Assembly (NCBI GenBank): GCA_017506865.1 | Contig: JAFCMP010000246.1 | Span: forward strand, 1-64,000 | Origin: Tribonema minus | Lineage: Eukaryota > Sar > Xanthophyceae > Tribonematales > Tribonemataceae | Length of the DNA stretch: 64,000 bases | Reading direction: 5' to 3' | Part shown: piece by piece, positions 1-10,500 of the stretch | Layout: the number at the start of each line of letters is the position of its first letter | How positions within the stretch are numbered: position 1 is the first letter of the stretch | Made by a program: the position numbers and the translations under genes | The notes under the pieces: generated by a model | Databases searched by the model: none | Seen by the model: only the letters and a program-made list of their open reading frames with translations | What the model was told of the DNA's origin: nothing

Positions 1-1564
1 ATCCTAAGGGCTGCTGCAGCACCGCAACAGGAGCGCGTCGGCAGGCGCGCCGCAACCGTGCCGGCTGCGACAGCGGCAATGGCGTTGGCAGCGGCCAATG
101 CGGCAGGTGCTGCACCAACACCTGCGGCAGCAGCACACCACTGGCAGCAGCAGCAACGGCAGGCGGCACAGCTGCAGCACCAGCGCACGCAGCAGCGGCA
201 GCCGTCAATTCAGGCGCTGCGCGTTCCACACCATCAATGCTACAAGGCGGCAGCAGCAGCAGAGGTGCGCGCCTGCCCCTCATGCGGACGATCGCCACAG
301 CTGCCACATCTCTACGTGCAGCAACAGGTGACAAGCTGGAACATATACTGCCACCAGCGCTAACGCCACTGCAGCAACAACCACCTACGCAGCAGCCGCC
401 GCTGCGGCCGACAGCAGGTGGTGGCACTGGTGCGGATGCTGCTTGCGTACTTGACGCCAGTGCTCTGCAGTTGCAGTGTAGCCTGAAGCGCCCCAATCAG
501 AGTGCGCTTGCAGATGCCGTGCTACCGAGCTTGCAGATAAGGTGGAGGCGGACCTGCAACAGCTGCCGCAGGGCACACGCCCGCACGCAAGCACTTGCTC
601 GATTCCGGTCGCAGCGCCACATGCACTCGATCGGCATGGCATTCCTCAACGAGCCCATGTACTCCACACGGCTTCGTTCGATGCCTATCCTGGCAGCTGG
701 CCGTCAACGCGCCATCGGAGTAGAGGAGCAGACGCAGGCTGCAAGCTGTGCGGGGAAGTCGCCGGGCGGCACCCTGCATGCACGGCTGTGTCAAGCGCCA
801 CGCGTCAAGGCGCACGACACCATTGTCCACAATAGCGTCAAGAGGGCCACGCAGCGCCTCCTGCGGCAATACCTCAAAACGGGACTGGTGGACGAGGACT
901 ACACGCCGTTTCTGGGGTCCGCCGGGCCGCCGGGGAGTCGCAGGATGGGACATCGTGCTGCCTGCCGACGCCTTCCCGTGACCGGCTACGACGACCCGAC
1001 ACGCCACCTACCGCTCATGGTGGACGTTACCTGCTTCGGGCACAGGTGGCGTCGCGGGCGGCGAAGACTGCAGCAGACCCCGAGCGATGCTGCCGCGACC
1101 AAGAGGCCGCCAAAACTACCCACTATTCTGGTCATTATGATCAGAATTGCTACAAACTTGCCACATTGGCAATAGGGTCTTTGGCAGCATCGGGGAGCAG
1201 GGGCGGAAGCTGCTGGAGGCTGTGGCGACGGAGTATGCCAGCAGGATGTCAGTGCCCGGAGGAGCGCGCCCTAAAGCTCTCAAGGGCATCGCCCTGGCGC
1301 GCTTACGCTCGGCACTGTCGGCAGCGCTCCACATGGCGTACTCTGGCCGTGTCATGACACACATGGCAGAATCCAGGGGGGGGGGCACATGGAGGAGGAC
1401 GTAGGGGAGGACCCCGAGATGCCATTTGGCGGCGGCGGCGTTTGAGTGGTTGTCGTTGCGACACTTTCAGACTGTCATACGACATGTAGATTCCTTACAG
1501 CTAGATGCCAATCATCTGGGCTTTTTCGCGCCCTGAGCGAGAATTAATAAAAAGTACAATGGAG
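1..1564 (+). mobile_element. Non-LTR retrotransposon, 3' portion (copy A)
   Basis: This block is a near-identical second copy of 5741-7317, at an offset of about 5740 bases. It therefore carries the end of the alanine-rich region, the CCHC motif and the nuclease-like C-terminus of the element described at 1760-7317. The copy is cut by the left window edge, so its full length is unknown. Several one- and two-base indels relative to copy B (for example near 500, 575 and 1040) break the frame, so it is not a working gene as read. It ends with the same terminal string, AATTAATAAAAAGTACAATG followed by GAG, which includes an AATAAA-like signal. Confidence 0.85.
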
Positions 1565-1759
1565 ACGGGACAAGTGTGCCTCACGGCTGGGCAACCCTAA
1601 GTAGGGCTTGGTTGTGGGGTGTTGGTGGTAGTGTGAAGAGGGGGAAGCCTGTTTGCGGTTGAGTCTCTCTTCGGAGAAGGAATGTAGCATTGAGTGCACA
1701 TCCAAAGAGAGGGCTTTTCGCGCCCCTTGCGAAGCGAAATTAATAAAAGTACAATGGAG
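1565..1759 (+). mobile_element. Solo 3' tail of a related element
   Basis: Between the two larger copies lies about 195 bases with no coding potential. They end in a variant of the same terminus: a short GC hairpin (gcgccccttgcgaagcg) then AATTAATAAAAGTACAATGG and AG. I read it as the 3' untranslated tail of a diverged family member, severely 5'-truncated as is usual for LINEs. The rest of the sequence (GT-rich, 1600-1700) does not match the other two tails, so it may be a different subfamily. Confidence 0.6.
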
Positions 1760-1867
1760 TACTGTATTGCATGGCTACATATACTAGTAGGCCTCCACCA
1801 GATGCGGATAGGTATGTAGATGTAGCTTGTAGCACCATGGCGTAGCAGAGATCATGAAAAGAATATC

Positions 1868-3339
1868 ATGGCGGCGGCGGGGAGGCCCGTATTGCCAACT
1901 CTGAATCAGCGCAGAAATGCAAGGAATCCGATCTAGCGTGCGCACAAGCGCAGGATATTAGCACCAGTGCTGCAGATGGCAATGGCGCTTGTCAACAGGA
2001 CGATGGCACGAGTGGCAGCAGCAGAGCAACTGGAGACGGACGCGCAGCGCACAAACGCAAGAGGGTACAGAATGACGGTTGGTCAATTTCCGATCAAACA
2101 GGCGAAGGGGAGCACACGGGCGGGCAAAGTGCAGTCAAGCGCTCTAGAACAGGTCATAACAGTCTGGAACAGCAACGTCTGATGCTAGACGACGAAGCTG
2201 GAGGTGGAGGCAGTGCGGACCCGGAGTACAAGTGCAACTTATGCGACCTCGTGGTGAAGAAGGGCATGTCGCTGCTCTCGTTACAGCAGAGGTTAAACGC
2301 CCACATCGCGGCGAAGCACCAGCGCAAACACCACAGTGGGACAGCAACAACGTTCCTGGAGCGCTCCGACCTCAGCACGTCGCACTTGCAAACCATCTAC
2401 ACCGAGTGTGCCTTGTGCAAAAACCTGTTTCATGCCAACAAGACATTCAGAGTGGACAGCAGCGATGCCAGCGCGGGCAAGCACTGCCGCAAATGCAGGC
2501 CTATCACTTCACCCGCTGCAGTGGCGGCAACATTGTCAACAACAGCATCAGCAGCACCGCTAGCACCTGATGCATCGACGGCAACAGCTACCACGTCGCT
2601 GCCACAGCAGCAACCGGCGTGCACACCCATCGGCAACCCCTACGCAAAGGGACCAGCGCACGCGCAGCAGGCACCTGCTGCTCAGGCTGGTGGCAGCAGC
2701 TCCTCCGGCAGCTCAAAGAGGCCGGAACGCGGGGGCAGCAGTGCTACACGAGGGGGTCGGGTCGCAGTGGAGGGCGCGGACGTGGCAATGGAGGACGCGT
2801 TCGCAGCGGCAGCAATGATGCAGACATCAGCAGTAGCAGAGCGACTAGCGGCAGCAGAACCGGAGGCGGCAGCAGCAGCGGTGCCGGCGGCGGCAGTGCA
2901 GCCGGTACTAAGGACAGCGGCGCTGGCAACGGCCGCAGCAGTGATGCCAGCAGCCGCAGCGGCGGTGCTAGCAACAGCGGCAGTGGCGCGCGAACTCAAA
3001 ACGGCCGCGGTGGCCGTGGCAGCGGTCGCAGCAGCGACAGCGGCGGACGAGGCTGTGGTCGTGGCGGCCGCGGCGGCGGCGGAGGGGGCCCCAGAGCGGC
3101 AGGTGCGGCGACAGCAGCGGCAGCGCCAGGCCCTGCAGGCGCAGCAGGTGGGGCAGGTGCGCTTTTCACGTGGACCATCTCAACCCCCGCAGTCGCAGCA
3201 GTGCTTGACAGCATCAGCCTCGATGAGCTGTGCAAGCTGCAGTTCGCGACAACTAGAAGCCTTGCTAGACCACGCAATCGTCGCTATGTGGGAGCTGCAC
3301 TGGAGAACGCAGCAACACATCTGTTGGCACACACAATGA
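1868..3339 (+). pseudogene. Element N-terminal region with zinc fingers
   Basis: The frame is open from 1868, but the first ATG in it is at 2182. The upstream part contains a basic HKRKR patch that could act as a nuclear signal. Soon after 2182 comes CNLCDLVV followed about 20 residues later by HIAAKH, a C-x2-C...H-x4-H finger. A second cluster, CALCKNLF...HCRKC, follows. In R2-type elements such fingers bind the target DNA. The remainder is serine, glycine and alanine rich. Before 3339 the meaningful frame passes to another phase (2619-4043), so the ORF end at 3339 is not a true C-terminus. Confidence 0.6.
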
Positions 3340-5290
3340 CGATGTTCATCAATGCGGCGCGGGAGCCAGATTCTGCAGGGCGGGTGCAGCGACTGCAAAG
3401 ATCCACGATTCTACACCACCTCATGCCATCACTCATCACCTCCACCGATGGCGCACCTGGCATCACTCGCTCCGACAGAATCAGAATGTTGGCACGCGGT
3501 GAGCTTGACCGGTTGGTGCCAGCGCTCCTCGCACACGCACGTGCGCACCGGCGCTGGCGCGCGCGCCAGCAAACGGAGGCAGCGATCAACGCCTACGTCC
3601 TACAGTGCATGGGCACACGGGGGGGGCTACAGCAGGCAGCGCGTTTCCTTCAGCCCAAAACGGTGGCGATACCTGATGATGACTGCTTTGCCGCCATGCA
3701 GTCCAAACACCCCCCCGCTGCGCCAGGGGAACAACTCCATGAGCTATCCGGCATGGTTGATCAGCTTGTGGCGAAAGCAGCCGACATGCCAGCAGAACTC
3801 AGCCTGTTACAGGGGGAGGGAATTGAGCCAGAGACGGTTGCCAAGCTCATCCAGCGAGCAAGCCCTTACAGTGGAGCAGGCCCATCGGGGCTGCGCTACA
3901 GCCACCTGCAGGATGCGCTACGCACAAGCTGGGGACGGCATGAGTTTGCTGCTGTCCTCACACGGTGGCTTCAGACCGTTATGCGGGAGGCTGCGCGGCT
4001 GCCGGATGCCTTCTGGCAGTTGCATGGCGCGCGGGGCGCCTGACGCCACTTGCAGAACAACAGGAAGATGGTACAGCTAAGCAGCGGCCCATCGTTTGCG
4101 GCGAGGTGCTGCAGCAACTATGCACTTCGGTGTACGTGGCAGACCGCAAAGACTTCCTGGCGGAGCTCCTTGAGCCAGACGGGCAGTATGGGGTAGCCGT
4201 CTCAGCAGGAGCGGAGAAAGCGGCCATGGCCGGCAAACTCGCGTATGAGCTCGGTCACTGGCAGTTCATGCTGGACCTCAAGAATGCCTTCAACATGGTG
4301 TTCGTCCTGGCGGCAGCGGAATGGGTAGCAGCACAGCTGCCGGACTTCCTCGACTACTTCATCGGCACATACGTTCGCACTCGGCCACGCCTGCTGTTCC
4401 AGCACGTTGACGGCTCCACGCGCATCATCATGTCTCAGCGCGGGTTTAAGCAGGGGGACCCCGCGGCACCGATGCTCTTCTGCGGCGCCATTGCTCAGTG
4501 CTTGAAACGGTTCAATGAGGCGGCGGCTGCGCAGCGCGCGCGGAGGCGGATGGGCGCCTACATGGACGATGCCAACGTCCGAACAGGCGCTTGCACGCTG
4601 ACTCAGGATGACATACAGGCGGTGGCGCAGCTCAAACAACACTTTGCGGAGGTGGGGCTGGAGCTAAACCTCACCAAGTCACGCGCGCTGCCTGGCAGGG
4701 GGCATGTGGTGACAGACCACGAGCGGCAACTGCTGCAGCAGCTGGGCGTTCAGCTAGTGGGGGATACGGATGAAAATCAGAACCGTGGAGCTGTGTTGCT
4801 GGGGGTGCCGGTGGGCCACAGCAGCTTTGTGGACGCATGGCTGCGCAGGGAAGCGGGTGCAGGCGGGGCAGGGGCTCGATTTGCAGAGCGATGCGCGCGC
4901 CTGACATCTCCGAGGGCTATGTTCAGGTTACTGCGCTACTGCGTGGTGCCTCGCATGACGTACTGCCTGCGCACCATTCCCACTACGCAGACAGCGCCAG
5001 CCGCCAAGGAGTGGGATCGGGTCACGCAGTGGGTGCTTGAGCACTCAATGGGCCTGCAGCCACCAGGCCAGACCTGGCGCCAGTTTGAGCAAAGTGGGGC
5101 CCACTTCCATCTGGCAGCGCACGGCCCAGCCTTACAGCAAGCGCGACTCCCAACACGGCATGGCGGCCTTGGCATTACCAGCGCCTGCGACATCGCTGAT
5201 GCTGCGTATGTGGCGGGCACGTTGCAAGCGCTGCAACCAGCACTCTCTGGATGGGCGGGGGTGCTGCAGCAGGCGGCTCCTCAAGCGGCT
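3150..5290 (+). pseudogene. Reverse transcriptase domain of the element (frameshifted)
   Basis: The first part lies in the frame that stops at 4043 and carries YSGAGPSGLRYSHLQ, the usual start of a LINE RT. The rest is in another frame, open from before 3965 to 6469. That frame has RPIVCGEVL, motif A (LDLKNAFNMV), motif B (RGFKQGDPAAPMLF), motif C with the catalytic YMDD at about 4559 and the downstream NLTKSRA motif. All catalytic aspartates are present. The frame change at about 4030 sits in a short G run (gcgcggggcgcc), consistent with a one-base indel. The element's own RT therefore cannot be made from this copy without a frameshift. Confidence 0.88.
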
Positions 5291-5740
5291 GCAGACAACG
5301 CTGCTGAGGATGCGGCAACACAAGCGGCACCGGCAGCAGCGGCAGCAGCACCAGCACCAGCAGCATCAGCAGCGGCAACTGTTACAGCGGCAGCGGCGGT
5401 TGCCAGTGGAGGCGCGACCGCTCCGGCAGCGGCAACTGCATCAGCGGCTGGCCGCGCTTATGGCGCAGCCATTCCGGCAACACACGACGCAGCTGCCGCT
5501 GGATCAGGGGCCGCGGCGGCAGCACAGGCGGCACCAGCGGCAGCAGCAGCAGCGGCGGCGCACGGCGCAACTACTCCGGCGGCAGCAGCAGCGGCGGCAG
5601 CAGCAGCTGCTCCAGCATCAGAGGCTGCTGCAGCAGCGGCAGCACATGTTGCACCTCAAGTGGCCTCGGCGGCATCACTAACTGCAGCATCAACAGCAGC
5701 GGCTGCGGGCATAGGCAATACAGCTGCTACAGGCCCTACT
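5291..5740 (+). repeat. Alanine-rich low-complexity insert in the element
   Basis: A GCA/GCG-rich stretch translated as almost pure alanine with scattered proline and threonine separates RT from the C-terminal domains. Copy A shows the same composition up to about base 240. It looks like slippage-prone expansion of a linker, not a folded domain. Confidence 0.75.
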
Positions 5741-6199
5741 AGCCTAAGGGCTGCTGCAGCACCTGCAACAGGAGCAGCGTCGGCAGGCGGCGCCGCAACC
5801 GTGCCGGCTGCGACAGCGGCAATGGCGGTGGCAGCGGCCAATGCGGCAGGTGCTGCACCAACACCTGCGGCAGCAGCAACACCACTGGCAGCAGCAGCAA
5901 CGGCAGGCGGCACAGCTGCAGCACCAGCGCACGCAGCAGCGGCAGCCGTCAATGCAGGCGCTGCGCGTTCCACACCAGCAATGCTACAAGGCGCAGCAGC
6001 AGCAGAGGTGGCGCGCCTGCCCCTCATGCGGACGATCGCCACAGCTGCCACATCTCTACGTGCAGCAACAGGTGACAAGCTGGAACATATACTGCCACCA
6101 GCGCTAACGCCACTGCAGCAGCAATCACCTACGCAGCAGCCGCCGCTGCGGCCGACAGCAGGTGGTGGCACTGGTGCGGATGCTGCTTGCGTACTTGAC

Positions 6200-7198
6200 G
6201 CCAGTGCTCTGCAGTTGCAGTGTAGCCTGAAGCGCCCAATCAGAGTGCGCTTGCAGATGCCGTCGCTACCGAGCTTGCAGATAAGGTGGAGGCGGACCTG
6301 CAACAGCTGCCGCAGGGCACGCAACGCACGCAAGCACTTGCTCGATTCCGGTCGCAGCGCCACATGCACTCGATCGGCATGGCATTCCTCAACGAGCCCA
6401 TGTACTCCACAACGGCTTCGTTCGATGGCCTATCCTGGCAGCTGGCCGTCAAACGCGCCATCGGAGTAGAGGAGCAGACGGCAGGCTGCAAGCTGTGCGG
6501 GAAGTCGCCGGGCGGCACCCTGCATGCACGGCTGTGTCAAGCGCCACGCGTCAAGGCGCACGACACCATTGTCCACAATAGCGTCAAGAGGGCCACGCAG
6601 CGCCTCCTGCGGCAATACCTCAAAACGGGACTGGTGGACGAGGACTACACGCCGTTTCTGGGGTCCGCCGGGCCGCCGGGGAGTCGCAGGATGGACATTG
6701 TGCTGCCTGCCGACGCCTTCCCGGTGACCGGCTACGACGACCCGACACGCCACCTACCTACCGCTCATGGTGGACGTTACCTGCTTCGAGGCACAGGTGG
6801 CGTCGCGGGCGGCGAAGACTGCAGCAGACCCCTAGCGATGCTGCCGCGACCAAGAGGCCGCCAAGACTACCCACTATTCTGGTCATTATGATCAGAATTG
6901 CTACAAACTTGCCACATTGGCAATAGGGTCATTTGGCAGCATCGGGGAGCAGGGGCGGAAGCTGCTGGAGGCTGTGGCGACGGAGTATGCCAGCAGGATG
7001 TCAGTGCCCGGAGGAGCGCGCCCTGAAGCTCTCAAGGGCATCGCCCTGGCGCGCTTACGCTCGGCACTGTCGGCAGCGCTCCACATGGCGTACTCTGGCC
7101 GTGTCATGACACACATGGCAGAATCCAGGGGGGGGGGGCACATGGAGGAGGACGTAGGGGAGGACCCCGAGATGCCATTTGGCGGCGGCGGCATTTGA
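6200..7198 (+). pseudogene. CCHC knuckle and restriction-like endonuclease region
   Basis: In the frame starting near 6286 the translation has CKLCGKSPGG then LHARLC, a C-x2-C-x8-H-x3-C knuckle like the one after the RT in R2 elements. It is followed by RRMDIVLP. A second frame then gives LMVDVTCF, and a third frame gives KTTHYSGHY and IGSFGSIGEQGRKLLE up to 7198. The spacing of D-I-V, D-V-T, K..HY and the later E-x-G pattern is what I would expect from a PD-(D/E)XK fold. Two or three frame changes separate these pieces in both copies, at different places. The family assignment rests on the motif order only. Confidence 0.6.
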
Positions 7199-7317
7199 GT
7201 GGTTGTCGTTGCGACACTTTCAGACTGTCATACGACATGTAGATTCCTTACAGCTAGATGCCAATCATCTGGGCTTTTTCGCGCCCTGAGCGAGAATTAA
7301 TAAAAAGTACAATGGAG

Positions 7318-7534
7318 TTCCGGATGTATTCACGTTGCGATGACCCTACTTTCGAATCTGGGGGGCCGTAAATGCCATTCTCTTTTTTCTCAGCAATCTC
7401 TCGCAGTGGGCTCACGATGTTATCTCTCGCAGCTGGTCTTGACTGCATGATGATGCGTACCGGTCACTCAAGCAATATCGCAGGTAGACGACAGCAGGAA
7501 AGTCACTTCAAGAACGAAAAAAAGGTGGTACATG
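7318..7534. other. Spacer between retrotransposon and SLX1 3' end
   Basis: No gene, repeat or RNA is recognisable in these 217 bases. They should hold the 3' untranslated region of SLX1 (minus strand) and the insertion flank of the element. Confidence 0.4.
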
Positions 7535-10500
7535 TCAGCTTGCAGCGCCAGCGCGCTTGCGCCGCAGCCTCTCGGCGAGCGGCAGAATCACCACCTCCAC
7601 CTCGTCGCCGCTGTCGCTTACTTCCGCGTCGCCGACACGACTGCAAGCAGTGTTGGTGTCAGCGGTCACTCGCGCGCGCTTGCGAGCGGCAGCGACACGC
7701 GCCACCGGCACGGCAGGCATGCCAGAAACAGCGTCCACGTCTGAACTGTCGCTGGTGTCACCGCAGCTGAAAACGGTGCGCGTCAACGGCTGCTGCTGCT
7801 GGCTCAGACTGCCGCTGCCATCCCCTAAGTCTGCTGCTGCTGCAGCGGGACGTCCCCGCACCCTGCTGCTTTTGCTCGGCTCTGCGGGGTCTGCCACGGC
7901 CTGTAGCTTGGCAGTCGCCGCCTTGCCAGTTTTGCCGGTGGCGCGGGGCTTGGCACGTGGCTTGCTGCTGCTGCTGCTGCTGCCAGCTCTCTTGGACCCT
8001 TTTGCGCTTTCCTGCGTTGCCGGTGCGGCGTGGTCATGCGTTCCAGACTCGTCGCAGCTCAGCGCCGGCATAACAGCTGCCGCGGCGGGGCGCGCACCAT
8101 CCTGCGGGGACACAGCCATGACAATTTACAACAATAATTTGACGCGGTGAGCGCACAGGGGGGAAGGGACACTACTCAAAGTTGAAGTTGAGTCAGAGAA
8201 AGCTTCTAAAAAGCCACATCAGGCATGCAGCGCCATTCACAAAACTTTCCTGCAGACCAATGGCATCAGGTCCACAGGAGAACGGAGCGATACAGGGCAC
8301 GCGCACTTCCTGCCCAAACCAGCACCTGCACAGCAGGTGCACATACTGAGCTGGCGCGACTTCGCCACAGGCGCTGTGCCCATCAATTACAATGCAGCGC
8401 CCATCGCCGACCGCGCTTCACTACTGTAGTCCTCAGCGTACCAGCGCATTGCAGTTGCAAACACAAACAGAGCCCCCCGCAGCTCTCGACAACCCGATGC
8501 GTGACAAGCGTACGCACCTGCGCCGCCGCCGCCGCTGCCGCCGCTGCTGCGCGCTTGGGCGCCGCCGCTGCGCCGCGCGAGCGCAGCGCCGGAACGCTCG
8601 CCACGAGCGCGGGCCACCGCAGCGGCGCGGCGCACCCGACACGCGGGCACGCGCCGCCCTGCGGCAGCAGCACCGCTGCCGCCGCCGCCGGCGGTCGGAG
8701 CACTGCCGCGGCGCCCGCTGGCGGCAGCGGCGGGCACAGGGCCTCCGCCCAGCACACGACGTGCGCGTCGAGGCGGCAGCGCGGGCAGCGCGCGCCGCGG
8801 TGGCCCGCGGCGCTCCAGATCTCGTCGCCGCAGAAGTGGCACCTGCGTCGTGCGAATTGGGGGGGGCGGGGAGGGGAGGCGGGGTAAGTGGGCAAGGTGG
8901 CAAGCTTGCGTGATAGGAGACATCTTCGCGCGGCACGCAGAGCTGATTTGATCGTCACTCGCGCTGTCCGACTGAGCAGTACACAGTGTTCACACCGCAG
9001 AACCCCCCCCACTCTGCCCAATCAGTAGCGTTACGCAGGAGCACCCACACTTCGTGCTATCGTATGGCGGCTGCACGAGCGCCCCCGACCTTGTACGCGC
9101 TCTCAGCTGACCATCCGCCCCAGTGCACTGCCCACAACATGCAACACACGCCACGCCACAGCCCGCCACAGCAGACGTCGCAGCAGCAGCAGCAGCGCGC
9201 TCAGTCTCACGTGCGCAGCGCGCCATCCGTGTCCGACTCGCTGGCGGCAGCAGCAGCAGCGCGCGTGTCGCCGCCGCACGACGCGCCGCCGTCGCTGTCG
9301 CCGCTGCCGCCATCATCGCCATCGTCGTTGTCGTCGTCCTCGTCGCTCAACGACGCGGCGGCAGCGGCGCCGCTGGCGTACACGGCGAGCGCGTCGAGGG
9401 GGCCCACGCAGCGCGGCGCGTCGTCGAGCGCGCGCGGCTGCAGCGCGTCGCTGTCCGGCAGCGCGGCGGCGCGGAAGACGGCGGCGATGTCCTGCAGCGG
9501 CGGCGCGTGGGCGGGGGTAGGGTTAGAGTCAGGTAGGTTCTGACCTTCACCCTGATGCTAAGCGTAAGCAAAGCGCAAGCACTCTATGTACCAAGGCTGG
9601 GTAGAACAGTGAGAGTGATCACGGGTTGCCTTTCGAAGATGCTCAGATAGATTCAGCAGCATGTCGGCGTGTAAAGTTCACTGCGCTCGGTGACCACCGC
9701 ACTTGACTTGCTTGACAGACGCTGCGTCCTCTTGCAGATGATCGCCGTCAGGCGTGGAAGACGGCGGCGCCGCGCACGCGCACGGATCACGCAGCCATCA
9801 TATTGTTAGCATCAGCAGTTACAGACGCTTAAACAAGCACGTAATTGGTACGCTCCGCATTGACGCAAGCCGCGCCGCAAACGCCCACCCTTAACCGCAC
9901 GCGCCACTGCCATCCTGCAACATGTCCGACGTTATCGCGGGGACCACCGCCACAAGAGTTGTAGCACGCAATTGTGCAAGCACCACACCAGTACGGGGCG
10001 ATGACAGAGTCCGATGCTGCACGTGCCTAGCAGCAGCGCCTTATGATTGCAAAACAGACATCATGGTATGTAGTGAGGTATGCATAGCCGTTTGCACTGC
10101 CTTGGAGAAGTCCGTGCTGACGAGCATAACCTAACGTTGGCCTTAGGGAGAGGGTTAGGGTTAACTCTAAGCTTGTTGCTCTGCTCAGGCCGGAAGCCCT
10201 GGACGCTGTCGACCAGCTTATCTGTAGCGTTCATTTGCATCATGAAAGCGAGCAAGTCTCTAAAAAAGGGTCATAAACACAGTACTCTGCGTGCACAAGG
10301 GGATCTGCGAGTAGTCCTCATCAACAAAGCGGGCCGCTCAAACGTCCTTGCACAGTGCTGCTCACTTGGACAACGGCGGGGCCTGCATTGAGATGCGCAA
10401 CTGATGCCGGGCTTGCGCCGTCGCCTCAACCTGACCCTGACCCTCGCGCGCCTCACCACAGGTAGGTATCTCTCTCAGATTCGTACACACGGCGCAGCCA

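Larger units (their letters stand above)
1760..7317 (+). mobile_element. Non-LTR retrotransposon (copy B), R2/NeSL-like layout
   Basis: A long element with this order: N-terminal C2H2-type zinc fingers, a low-complexity linker, reverse transcriptase, an alanine-rich stretch, a CCHC knuckle, a PD-(D/E)XK-like nuclease region, and a 3' tail ending AATTAATAAAAAGTACAATG plus GAG. Zinc finger, RT and C-terminal restriction-like nuclease in one polyprotein is the arrangement of early-branching site-specific LINEs (R2, NeSL, CRE groups). The coding path changes frame at least three times, so this copy is probably dead unless the indels are assembly errors in homopolymers. No long terminal repeats or target-site duplication could be recognised. 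The left boundary is placed just after the preceding tail and is approximate. Confidence 0.8.

Noticed and set aside
1600..1720. Possible LTR between element copies
   Set aside because: No matching direct repeat is found at the other end of the element, and RT type and nuclease point to a non-LTR element.
8225..8923. Several long arginine/alanine-rich frames on both strands
   Set aside because: These are shadows of the SLX1 RING exon (8518-8842, minus) in GC-rich DNA.
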